64,000 bases of DNA. Origin: Pithys albifrons albifrons. Its lineage: Eukaryota > Chordata > Aves > Passeriformes > Thamnophilidae. A program made the translations under genes and the position numbers. Numbering within the stretch: position 1 is the stretch's first letter; each line of letters opens with the position of its first letter. The stretch is taken from assembly GCF_047495875.1 (NCBI RefSeq), contig NC_092497.1, forward strand, positions 80,795,749 through 80,859,748. Reading direction: 5' to 3'. A model generated the notes under the pieces. That model did not search any database. It was not told the DNA's origin and saw only the letters and a program-made list of their open reading frames with translations. Of this stretch, positions 51,740 through 61,500 are shown one piece after another.

Positions 51740-52460
51740 CTACTCCCATTTCATCAGGGCACAATGTAACAGAGCAGGGGCTGATAGAGGACTGCCATGC
51801 CCTGAATGAAGCCACACTGCCACTGAGTACTGCTGTATCAGACATGCTAGAACTCCAATGTGAAGTAGAGTCAAAGGCAGTCAAATAGTATGTAGCCACT
51901 GATACCACCAATGCATGTTTCTTGATACCTTTGGCTGCAGAGGGCAGGCCACAGTTTGCTTTCACATGAAGAGGTATCCAGTACATCTGAAACTGACTGT
52001 TCCAAGGGTAGAAACACAGGCCTTTGATGCTTACAAACCATTTGCCATGGATTGATCCACGTGACACTTGAACAAGGTGAACCTCCTGAACTGCTGCAAA
52101 ATATTGTGTACAGCAACACAATAAAAAGCTGTATGAGAAGGACAGAACATTGATGCAGAGTCTCTTGAAAGCTGCTTTAGCTATGAAACAACATAAATTC
52201 AAAGTACATGCACAGGAGATCCAGTTAGCAGGAATAAAGTGGCAAGATGGGCATCATCAGCTTCCATTGGATGTGATCAGTAATATAACTGCTATGTCTT
52301 CATCAACTACCAAAAAAGACTGCAAGATTTCTTAGGTGTTGTGGATTTCTGAAGAAAGCATATGCCAAGTTCCAATCTTATTGTAAGCTCTCTCTATAAA
52401 GTAATGAAGAACAACTTTGAATGGGGCACTGTGGAGTGACAAGCCTTTGAAAAATTAAAT
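51740..52460 (+). pseudogene. Endogenous retrovirus pol remnant, reverse-transcriptase region
   Basis: Plus-strand reading frames, interrupted by several stops, show RT-like blocks: SDMLELQCEVESKAVK (about 51837-51886), PLAAEGRPQFAFT (about 51929-51967) and AGIKWQDGHHQLPLDVI (about 52229-52279). These follow the order expected across the RT palm and connection. The YxDD catalytic box is not recognisable. The minus ORF at 51663-52202 (179 codons) is antisense to it and is not a gene. Together with 49860-50262 it forms one pol whose N-terminal RT part was displaced by the antisense provirus. Confidence 0.7.
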
Positions 52461-52462
52461 TG

Positions 52463-52500
52463 GGAGTGGGTCCAGAGGAGGGCAACAAGGCTGGTGAAGG
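52463..52500 (+). mobile_element. Tiny CR1 fragment
   Basis: GGGTCCAGAGGAGGGCAACAAGGCTGGTGAAGGG is the CR1 3'-region block in plus orientation. It abuts a minus-oriented CR1 fragment. Confidence 0.75.
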
Positions 52501-52524
52501 GAGCAAGGAAGTTGGACACTACAA

Positions 52525-52820
52525 TGAGGTCTCCCCTCAGTCTCCTCGTCACCAGGCTGACAAGACCAAGTGACCTCAGTCACTCCTTATATGGCTTCCC
52601 CTCAAGGCCCTTCACCATCTTTGTTGCCATCCTTTCGATGGCCTCTAAGAGCTTAATATCTTTTTTATATTGTAGTGCCCAAACCTGCACACTATTCAAG
52701 GTGAGGCTAGACCAGTGCAGAGAAGAGCAGGAGGATCCCCTCCTTCAACTGGCTGACAATGCTTTGCCTGATACCCCCCCAAGACACAGCTGGCACTCCT
52801 GGCTGCCAGGGCACTGCTAA
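52525..52820 (-). mobile_element. CR1 LINE fragment, inverted relative to its neighbour
   Basis: The plus strand has the reverse complement of CR1: AGGTCTCCCCTCAGTCTCCT, CAAGGCCCTTCACCATCTTTGTTGCC, GTGCCCAAACCTGCACACTATTC and CCAGTGCAGAGAAG. The 108-codon ORF at 52494-52820 is a by-product. Confidence 0.85.
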
Positions 52821-53236
52821 CTCAGCTTCAGCTTTGGATGATGTGCAAGCAGTGGTTTGCTTCTTCATCTTGAAACAGATGGAGAGATGGCCCTAGTGAC
52901 TCCAGAGCATCATGAGCCATGAGACAAATGACACCTTCAGTTCACGTCCTCTTGGTTTTGTCTGATCATAGAAAATGCTAGTATTTGAGGATACAATAAT
53001 CCAGCTAATTGAAACCTAAACCAGAACCTGTGAGTTTTATAAAAACCACATGAATCTTAGTTGAATAAAAATGACAGGAACTTTAGACAGCCTTGTATGG
53101 GTGCACCAGTGAGAAGCTTTCATAAGATCAAAAACTGTTTCATTCACCACAATAAATATGACATGAAACATGCTGAGCCTGCAATCACTCAACAATTTTA
53201 TGGAAGGAGGCAAGATAGGGCTCAGAAACATTTTTG
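52821..53236. other. Intergenic, nothing recognised
   Basis: No supported feature between the CR1 fragments and the family-C LTR. Confidence 0.45.
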
Positions 53237-53835
53237 TGTTTGGTATCTCTGCTGGTTACAGCTGGGGTAGAGTTAACTTTCTTCACAGTGACTAGTAGGG
53301 GGCTGTTTATTGGATTTATGCTGAACATGGAGTTGAATATAGAGATGTTTTTGTTATTGCTAAACAGGGCTTCCATAGAGCCAAGGCCTTTTCTGCTTTT
53401 CATACTGCCAGCGCTGGCAAGGGGGCTGGAGGTACATGGGATATTGGGAGCAGACACAGCCAGGACAAGTTATCCAAACTGACCAACGGGATATTCCAGA
53501 CCACATGAAATCATGCTCAGTATATAAAGCTGAGTGAAAGGAGGAAGGAGGGGATGTTTGGAATGATGGCATTTGTCTTCCCAAGTAAGTGTTATATGTG
53601 ATGGGGCATTGCTCTCCTGGAGATGGCTGAACTTGCCCACGTGAAGCAGTAAATTAATTCTTTGTTTTTCTTTGCTTGTGTGTGCAGCTTTTGCTTTCCC
53701 TATTAAAATGTCTTTATCTCAGTCCATGAGTTCTCTGCTTTATACCCTTCCAATTCTCTCCCTAGTCCTGCTGGTTGGGTGAGTCAGCAAGTGGCTGCCT
53801 GGGGCTTAGTTGCTGGCTGGGGTTAAGCCATGACA
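53237..53835 (+). mobile_element. Solo LTR, family C, nearly complete
   Basis: Carries the LTR-type series CAGCTGGGGTAGAGTTAAC, a TATA box in CTCAGTATATAAAGCTG, GTTTGTCTTCCCAAG, a polyadenylation region in CCCTATTAAAATGTC, and the end GGGGTTAAGCCATGACA. Family features and length fit a full LTR. The 5' end is approximate and no TSD could be confirmed. The ORFs on both strands at 53185-53584 lie within it. No retroviral genes adjoin. Confidence 0.85.
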
Positions 53836-54410
53836 CTACCTCAGGCACATCTGCTCACAGCATTTGTTTTGGTAAATTATGTCAGATCCTCTCTGGAAAT
53901 TGTATTACCAGGAAAAGGTAACAGAGGGGAAGGTGAAAGCATCTTGCAAGTGTTAATGCAAAGAGCTAGTCTATAAAGCTCTGTATGGAAAGATAATTTT
54001 GGGAAATCGCTGCTATTTACATCCCTTCAAAACCTCTATATGTGTACACATTAGTTAAGTCTGAATTGGAATGGGAAGGTGAATTCTCGTGATGATCATC
54101 TCATGAGGTTTGTTAAGAGCACCTCTTTTCCATAAAGAGGAATGCAAAAGAGATCTTCCTAAACTAGGCAGTAATTAGGTAATGAAGAGGGCATGCAGCA
54201 ACAGAATGAAGTCGGAAGAGGAAGAGGTTGAGCAAATGCAAGCAATATTCTCAAAATATACTTAATCCAGTGAGAAGGGCAACTCTCCAGTGAGGGAGGA
54301 AGTAGAATGGTTTTTTTCTACAGGCAGTCAGGTGTGTCATTTCCCCATCTGCCACAGGTGTTCCCACTTCCTGTAGTTTGTGTTTCGGTTTCTCATGAGT
54401 AATTTGCTCC
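53836..54410. other. Intergenic, nothing recognised
   Basis: AT-rich sequence between the family-C LTR and the promoter-proximal CR1. No gene or regulatory site is supported. Confidence 0.45.
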
Positions 54411-54828
54411 GGGTCTGGAGCACAAGTCCTGTGAGGAGCAGCTGAGGGAGTTGGGGGTGTTCAGCCTAGAGAAGAGGTGGCTTTGGGGTGACCTTACCAC
54501 TCTCTACCACTACCTGGACTGAGGTTGTAGCCAGGTGGGGTCAGTTTCTTCCCGGGCAAGTAGTGATAGAACAAGAGAACACAGTCTTAAACTGCACTAG
54601 GGGGGGTTTAAGTTGTACATCCGAAGGAATTTCCTCACAGATAGGGTGACTGGACATTGGAATGGGCTGACCAGGGAGGTGGTGGAGTCACCGTCCCCGA
54701 CGGTGTTAAGGAAAGCCTGGACGTGGCATTTACAGCTATGGTCTGGTTGACATGGTGGTGTTCGGTCACAAGTTGACTCTATTGGCTCGGAGATTTTTTT
54801 CCAACTTAATTGATTCTGTGAGTTAGGA
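54411..54828 (+). mobile_element. CR1 LINE 3' end, next to the TUT7 promoter
   Basis: Shows the full run of CR1 3' blocks: GGTCTGGAGCACAAGTCCTG, GGGGGTGTTCAGCCTAGAGAAG, CTACCTGGACTGAGGTTGTAGCC, GGAATGGGCTGACCAGG, and an end at TTAATTGATTCTGTGAG. It stops about 10 bp before the GC-rich promoter region. It is a dead 5'-truncated copy. Confidence 0.92.
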
Positions 54829-54953
54829 CCCGCAGAAAACGAACTGCCGCGCTCTCCGACCTACGAGTACGCGCTGTCCGCAGACCCTGCCAGCGGAACG
54901 GCGGCGACTTGGCTGCTCGGAGACACCTCCGGCCCCGCTCAGCGCCTCTGCCT

Positions 54954-55512
54954 TCACCCGCTGTCCCCTCCGCCCCCCCTCCCTCCGCCCCCCCTCCGCC
55001 CCCCCTCCCTCCGCCCCCCCTCCGCCCCCCCTCCCTCCCTCCCTGCCTCCGCCTCTCGCCCTCCCTCCCTCGGCCCCCCCCCCCCCTCCCTCCGCCCCTC
55101 CCTCCCTCCGCCCCCCCTCCCTCCCTCCCTCCGCCCCCCCTCCCTCCTCCTCCCTCCCTCCCTCCCTCCCGCCCTCCGCTCTCCCTCCCTCCGCCCCTCT
55201 CCCGCTCTCCCTCCGGCCGCTCTCCCTCCGCCCCTCCCTCCGCCCCTCTCCCGCTCTCCCTCCTCCCCTCCCTCCCTCCCTCCGCCCCTCTCCCGCTCTC
55301 CCTCCGCCCCTCTCCCGCTCTCCCTCCGCCCCTCGCCCGCTCTCCCTCCGCCCGCTCTCCCTCCGCCCCTCCCTCCGCCCCTCTCCCGCTCTCCCTCCTC
55401 CCCTCCCTCCCTCCCTCCGCCCCTCGCCCGCTCTCCCTCCGCCCCTCGCCCGCTCTCCCTCCGCCCCTCGCCCGCTCTCCCTCCGCCCCTCTCCCGCTCT
55501 CCCTCCGCCCGC
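54954..55512. repeat. Pyrimidine-rich CCTCC/CTCTCCCG minisatellite in the TUT7 promoter
   Basis: About 560 bp almost entirely of C and T with G only in short steps. The left part is a CCTCC/CCGCCCCCC low-complexity run. The right part (about 55190-55512) repeats units of about 20-22 bp such as CGCCCCTCTCCCGCTCTCCC. A 71-bp block at 55219-55289 recurs at 55354-55424, offset 135 bp, so there is a higher-order repeat. The minus strand is G-rich with many GGG runs. The long proline/serine-rich and glycine/arginine-rich ORFs on both strands (54806-56210) are artefacts. Confidence 0.95.
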
Positions 55513-55567
55513 TCAGCGCCGCTCCCCTGCCCCACCCCGCTCGAGGGCGGGCCGGCGCTGCCGGAAG

Positions 55568-55662
55568 ACCCGCGAGGCTCGCGCGCGCCGAGGCCCCGGC
55601 GCCGCTTCCGTCTCGGCACAATGGCGGGCGCTCGGCGGCGGGCGGGTCGGCCGTAGTGGGTG
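55568..55662 (+). other. TUT7: Probable non-coding exon 1 of TUT7
   Basis: A strong splice donor, GTGGGTG|GTGAGTG, occurs at 55662/55663. The next coding exon has a consensus acceptor at 58034/58035, so exon 1 is expected to end here and to be untranslated. The start is not visible; I place the left limit at the end of the ETS motif only for orientation. It includes the short uORF at 55621-55656. Confidence 0.6.
55621..55656 (+). other. Upstream ORF, 11 codons, in probable TUT7 exon 1
   Basis: ATGGCGGGC... runs 11 codons to a TAG. Its start context (CACAATGG: A at -3, G at +4) is optimal. It ends 6 bp before the probable donor, so it would lie wholly in the 5' leader and could lower initiation at the main ATG at 58066. 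The same ATGGCGG also resembles the core of a YY1 site, so it may be a DNA element, and it would not be translated if transcription starts downstream of it. Confidence 0.4.
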
Positions 55663-58034
55663 GTGAGTGCCCCTCTCTCGGCGTCTGTGTCAGGGCGAGA
55701 CTTTTCCCGGCGGCGGACGGTGTCCCCCGGCGTCCTGTTCCCCTCGTCCGCCCCTGCACCTCCCTCCCTCTCTCTTTCCCCTCCACTCCTTGCGCGGCCC
55801 CTTCCCCCGTGGGCCTTGTCAGGCTGGGGCGGCGGGGCCGGGCCGTGCTGCGCCACAGTCCCTGCGCTGAGATTGAGGGTGGGCAGGAGGGGGCTGGGGG
55901 CCTTCGTCAGGCGGTGGGAGGGTGGGGAGGAGGGAGCCGGAAACAAGGGAGCCCTGGCTCTCGTCAAGTGCTGCCTACACCGGTATCTTAACGCCTCCGC
56001 CTGGGTCCCGCTGGCAACCTGACCGGCACTCCCTGGAGCTTCTGGCCCCACAGGCGGCCCTGTCGTGCCCATCTGCGAGGCCGCGGACTCTCCGGAGCAG
56101 CCCTTTCCCCCTGCCCGCGCCCGGATCGCAGCTCGAGTCGTGGTTGGGAGCCGGAGGCGGGAGCAAACTTGGACTTTTTGCTTCCTTCCAGTGCAGAGAG
56201 GTGTCGTCATCGTGCTGACGGCCGAGTGTGGGCGTTGATTCTGGGGATGACTCTAAAACTGGTTTTAGGTCACTCTGAAATTTGGACTTGACAGTAGTTT
56301 CTTTCCTAAAATAGGAAGCAAGCACACTTTGTGCGTTTGAAACTTTTCTTTCAGCTCTTAGCCCGAGTAGCTGCATTTTCACAGTTGTACATAACTGGCT
56401 AAGAATTGTAGTCTTTAGGACAGGAATCCTACTTGTTTTGTCGCATGTGTAGGAGCAAAAACAACAAGGCTGGAGAAGGGACTGGAGCACAAGCCCTATG
56501 GGGAGAGGCTGAGGGAGCTGGGGGTGTTCAGCCTGGAGAAGAGGAGGCTCAGAGGTGACCTCATCACTGTCTAGAACTGCCTGAAGGGAAGTTCTGGCCA
56601 GGTGGGGGCTGGTCTCTTCTCCCAGGCACTCAGCAATAGGACAAGGGGGCACGATGGGCTCAAGCTCTGCCAGGGGAAATTTAAGTTGGATATCAGAAAA
56701 AAATTCTTTCCAGAGAGAGTAATCAGGCATTGGAATGGGCTGCCCAGAGAGGTGGTGGATTTGCCATCCCTGGAGGTTTTTAAACACAGGTTGGACGTGG
56801 CGCTGGGTGCCATGATCTGGTAAATGGACTGGAGTTGGACCAAGGGTTGGACTCGATGATCTTGGAGGTCTTTTCCAACCCAATCGATTCTATGATTCTA
56901 TGATTCTATGAAAAAAAACTGCTAAAGAGGGGCATAAACTCTAAAAGCCTCAGGCCTATGGAAAGCAGACACTGGGATGCCAAAGAGTCCCTTTGTGGCC
57001 TGCAGAGCTTTAAAAGAAAAAATAGTAAAATCGGGTCCCCTACTCCCATATTAAAGGCAACAGCAGGGCATATCCTATTGTTTGAGTGCTTCTTAAAATG
57101 CCCTACATTTTTCTCTGCATCCTTAGGCACTTGCCTGTATTTTGAAAGAGAACACCTTTTTTATTTGGTTGTAAATCATACAATATTTGGTGTTGATGAG
57201 AGCACTGCTGATACGTGTTCTGTCCCGTCTCTTCCAGTAGTTCCCCCTTTCACAGTCCACATGGGTTTTCTGCCAACATTGGAGTTTACAACTCCCTGGA
57301 AATGTTTTACTGTGAGAACATGGCAATGGCTGGGCAAGAAGAGGGGGTGGGTGTGCAAGGAAATCAGTAGCCCAGATGTTTAAGACAATACTAAAATAAT
57401 ATGAATATGAGTGGTTAATACTAATAACGTGAGCCCTTACAATGGTCTGGGTAGAATGTGCAGAGTGCACGGGGCGTGTATTGTTTCTAATGAATTGTAA
57501 ACAGTCATATTTGCCTGACTGCTGGATTGCAACTGAACTTCTCCATCTCTGCCTCCTCTGATCATCACAATTTTCACTTTTAACAAGGTGAACAGTGTCT
57601 ACTGTGGGCAAAGGGGAATATTCAGATTTGTAGAATGGCTTTGTGGCCGTCCTAGTTATCATCTGTGCATGCATAATCTACATGCTGCAAGATTCCTTTA
57701 GTCATTCTTTCAAAGCTTTCCTGTACTTAGCTGTGATTCTGATGTAGACTCTTTAACATTAACTGTCCTAAAGGCATCTTGGCCTTAATGCCTGAAAAGC
57801 CACAGGCTGTGTCTGTGTTTTATGATCAACTAAGTAGTGTTAGACATTTTAAGAGAGAAAACCTAACTTAGTTTTGCACTGCTTTTTTTTGTTTGGAGTA
57901 AGTTCTGCTTTCCACCAAGACTTGCTTGCCTTATTTCAGAGCCAGGGTGTTGATTACTGAGATTTTCATAACAGCAGCCAACATGTATTGCATGCTTGAT
58001 TTTAAAATACAGCATTTCACTTCTTTATTTCTAG
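55663..58034 (+). other. TUT7: TUT7 intron 1
   Basis: Bounded by a GTGAGT donor and a TTTATTTCTAG acceptor. It contains the rest of the CpG island, a CR1 copy (56460-56910) and unrecognised DNA. The overlapping ORFs at 56958-57383 (+, 141 codons) and 57123-57674 (-, 183 codons) match nothing and are treated as chance. Confidence 0.6.
56460..56910 (+). mobile_element. CR1 LINE 3' end with intact tail
   Basis: A clean CR1 3' region: AGGCTGAGGGAGCTGGGGGTG, then GTGACCTCATCACTGTCTAGA, GGCATTGGAATGGGCTGCCC, GATGATCTTGGAGGTCTTTT, ending in three tandem ATTCTATG units (56887-56910). 5'-truncated and non-coding. The ORFs at 56571-56883 are by-products. It is the least decayed CR1 of the window. Confidence 0.95.
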
Positions 58035-58065
58035 GTAGGAATCACTGAATTGAACAGCAATAACC

Positions 58066-58552
58066 ATGGGAGATGTTGCAAAACCTTGCTTTGCCAAACA
58101 GAATAAGGAGCAGGAAGCTTTGCTTCAAGAAGAATTAAAAGAAAGTCCATTACAGAAAGATTACAGAGCAATGGATGAATATGGAAATGGCCATAGCAAT
58201 AAAATAGGTACCAGCCTGCAAAAGAAAAAGGGAACATCAGGTCATTATGGAACCAGTCCCAGGCAAGGGCTACATAGTGTTTTGGGTAGCCCAAATTCAC
58301 TTAAAAACACAGCTTATGGTCAAGGGTCAAAGCTAAATGATACCCAAATGAAGAAGTGGGTATCTGATGACCACCGTGGTACTTCTGACACCTGGAGGGA
58401 GTACAGATCTGTTTCCTGGACTCCTGTGCATGGCAGGACAAGAAAAGACTCTTTTCATGAGGTGGAAGGTCCTGGAAAAAGAAATGTAAGGCGACAACTT
58501 CCGGAAGACTTAATGAGTGAGGATGTGCCAGACATGCAGAAAGGAACTTCTG
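58066..58552 (+). CDS. TUT7: TUT7, first coding exon
   Basis: TUT7 adds uridines to RNA 3' ends, marking mRNAs with short poly(A) tails for decay and monouridylating some precursor microRNAs. It acts in the cytoplasm, together with its paralogue TUT4. This exon gives the N-terminus: MGDVAKPCFAKQN at the start, then the low-complexity Gly/Ser/Lys-rich region, with WVSDDHRGTSDTWREY and GRTRKDSFHEVEG as recognisable TUT7 landmarks. The ATG has a strong context (AACCATGG) and the leader has no other ATG after the acceptor at 58034/58035. The exon ends at TTCTG|GTAATG with 162 full codons plus one base. Identity rests on recognised N-terminal similarity to mammalian TUT7. This region is usually disordered and fast-evolving, so the catalytic nucleotidyltransferase domains (not in this window) would be needed for proof. 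Confidence 0.9.
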
Positions 58553-61500
58553 GTAATGGGCAGTTTCTTTGTTTTTTCATAGCTATCCAGTGAAGTAGCT
58601 TCCTACACGTGTTAGGGAAAAGTAAAATCAAAAATTCACTATTAAGGCACAAAACCGTTTTTGTTCTGTCCTATGTTGCAAACCATTGACTGCACTGTAC
58701 TGCAGTACTTTATACAGTTTGTTACAGCAGATGGTACAGAACTTGTTTTATAAATTGCTTTGTCTTTGTAGGCTAGTTTGTAAGTTGTAGGAGTAAGTTC
58801 ATTGCAATATCTGTGTAGTGTCCTTGTGCAGGGAAAACTGCAAACAACGTGAATCTGTCAAGGCTGTAAGGGCTGTTTCAGTGAAGTTGATACAGATTTT
58901 GGAGCTACAGATGAGGTCTGTAACAATGTGTCCTAGTGAAGATTGAGAGCAATGCCTTGTCAGTATTGGGAGACCTTAATAACACCTCTAATTCTCCACA
59001 CATACTGAACTTCCCTGTGTGCAGTTGGTACTAATAATGAGAATACAAGTCCAAAACATTGAAATGCAAGGAAGAACAGGCTAAGGGAGTGTAAGGTGAT
59101 CCATACTAATCTATTACTAATGTAATATCTTCATTGAATGTAAGTAAAGCACAAAGAGGAAGCTTGAAAGAAGAGTCTATAATTAGATAAAATAAGAAAG
59201 ACTAAGGCACAGATGAGGTGCTGCTAACATAGAATACCTATGGCAAGAAATCTGTCTTGTTCTAGTTAAGACTGGAAGCGAAAGGCAGCACTGATCTGAT
59301 CCCCTGCTGAGATGAAAAGCTATTGCTGGTTGATACCAGGAAGCCCAGGAATGAAATGTCCTTTCCTTTGATATTAGTGGTCACTAAAAGGATCAACTGT
59401 GAGCTGGTGCCCAGTGTCTCTCATTGTTAGAAGTAAACTGCACACAGCTCAACCTCATGTGAGGAGAGAGTAGAATAGAATGCTTTCAGAAGTTTGTACA
59501 CAAATTTACTGGATCTAATGAATTTTTTTCTGTGAAACTTCAGGAAGTCACTGAAGTAGATTTTTGAAACCACTGGCAGTCATACTTAAGAACTTTAAGG
59601 AGGTGAGCTACTGATACACAGGAAAGGACAAGTGTCTCTTAAAAGTGGAATTAAAACCGATATGTAGGTTTAATCTTGGGAGTCTGTTTTGAAACAAATA
59701 AAGTAATCTACTGGAAGTATTTGAAAGATAATAGAGATAAGTAGTAGTAAGTATGGATTTGTTAAGAAAAAGGCATGTGGAGTCCCAATTTATTTCTTTA
59801 AAGTAGTGATCAGTCCTCTGGGGACATGAGAAAAGCATTTGGTAGATAGTGCTTGTAGATAATGTACTACTTTACATACCCCTATGAGACAGTTCTGTAA
59901 GTAAACTAGAGGAAAATTCTCTGGATTAAATTAATGTAATAGACTTGCAGAGCTAATTAGGTAACTATACTCAGAAAATGTGGAAGATTGTGTCAAAATT
60001 ATAAGGAGTAGTGAGTGAACATCTAGTGAATAAGGATTCTATGCTGCTTTTATACTACTGTAATGACTGAAGACAGCATGCTTATTAATTGTGTGGTGTT
60101 AAAATTGGTAGGAATGGAATGCAGAAAAGCAGGAAGGTCAATTAAAATAACTTTGCACAATTGGAGAAATGACCTATATATAGGATGAAATACAAAGGAC
60201 GTGTAAATGCTATTGTTAAAATAGAGAATGGCAACTGTACAAATAAAGGAGGAAAAGTTGTTATAAACCAGGACTTTTTTCAGAGAAGAATCTGAAATCA
60301 TAGTGAATCAGAAAATGATAATGAGCAGTCAAGTGCTATGAGGCATAAAAAAAGACTTATAGCCTCAAGTACCATTTGCTAAAAGTTTTCTGTAAACTCA
60401 GTTTTGGTAAGATGTCCAGTTTTGGCACCCCAGTTGTGTGAATAAAATGGAAAAAGTCCATAGAAGAGCAAGAAGATAGCCAAAATGCATAGAAAACAGA
60501 AACTACTCAAAACTGTGACCAGTGTCCAATCTTTCTGCTAAGTGGAGGGATAGGGAGACATGATTCCACTGTGTAGGAAGGTGGTGAAAATCTGATGTAG
60601 TAATATGTCTTGTTTCTTTCCCATAGATGAGACACAAAGCAATGGGCCTGAAATTGAGCAAGAAGGGTTCAGATGAGGAATGAAAGGAAAGTTTCTAATG
60701 CTAAAGCTAAGGAAGTACTGGAGAGGTTGTCTAGGCAGCTCATGGAAGAGGTACCTGAAGGCCTTTCAGAAGGTCAGCTGAGCATTGCTCAGGATGAACA
60801 AAGTGCACTCCATCCTGCCGTGAAGCACAGGCATGGCATAACTCAGCTCTTGAGGTCCATTTAGAAGTTATATTTCGATGTCAAGTAGCAAGGAGTTACT
60901 AAAAATGTTTGTATTAGCATTTTCTTTTACTTGAAATATTTTGTGCAGTTGTTTTTTCCATTACCTTTATGTACTGTAGCTCATAAGGAAGGAGACTACC
61001 AGATTTCTGAGGCACTCATTTTTCTGCAGGAGTTTTAACTTGCTTTTAATACTTAATTCAATCATTAACCTATAATTAAATTGTCACCACTGAACCTACC
61101 AAATATTAGAAGTACTAATTTTGTTTGAAGTTACATGGGGATTACAGAAGTAATTGATGAGTAAGTAGTTGTCGCAGGCTTTCCTGTAAAGACATTAAGT
61201 TAATACACTTTTTTCATGTTCTGTCTGCACCAATCAGTTAAAAATATAGTCAAACAGCTGTGGCAGATTTTAGGAATTTGAGCTGGAGAGTCAGTGCAAA
61301 AATGGAAGGAAAGTATAAAGTTCAGAAGCTCAGAATTCTCTTTCTGCTCCTTGGTGGTTCCTTTGGAATGCTGCCCCTGCAGCCTATTTAGTTCTGTTTA
61401 TTCCAGCTTAAATTTCTGCTGCTGCTGAAAGAAGTTGTATTACTGTTCTTGTCCTGGTCCTGCTTACACTGCTAGCACATGCATGCTGCTTAGAGAACTG

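Larger units (their letters stand above)
54839..55700 (+). promoter_or_regulatory. TUT7: TUT7 CpG-island promoter
   Basis: Base composition jumps from AT-rich to strongly GC- and CpG-rich between about 54839 and 56150, and the gene's coding exons follow on the + strand. Near the likely start of transcription there is an ETS-type CCGGAAG (55561-55567), CpG runs (CTCGCGCGCGCC), and a YY1-type CAATGGCGG (55619-55627). No TATA box is seen, as is usual for CpG-island promoters of broadly expressed genes. The exact transcription start is not visible, so the limits are by composition. No divergent gene is seen upstream; the CR1 copy ends directly before it. Confidence 0.75.

Noticed and set aside
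51663..52202. 179-codon minus ORF
   Set aside because: It is antisense to the decayed RT region and shows no domain.
54806..56210. Long ORFs of 326, 360 and 418 codons on both strands
   Set aside because: They come from the pyrimidine-rich minisatellite and CpG island. The proline/serine and glycine/arginine bias follows base composition, and they overlap the TUT7 promoter and exon 1.
57123..57674. 183-codon minus-strand ORF in TUT7 intron 1
   Set aside because: No family resemblance, an overlapping plus ORF of similar quality, and no splice or promoter context. Treated as chance.
60627..60864. Extra TUT7 exon encoding DETQSNGPEIEQEG
   Set aside because: It reads a TGA after 16 codons in the TUT7 frame, the sequence is an ancient LINE fragment, and the exons on either side join in phase without it.
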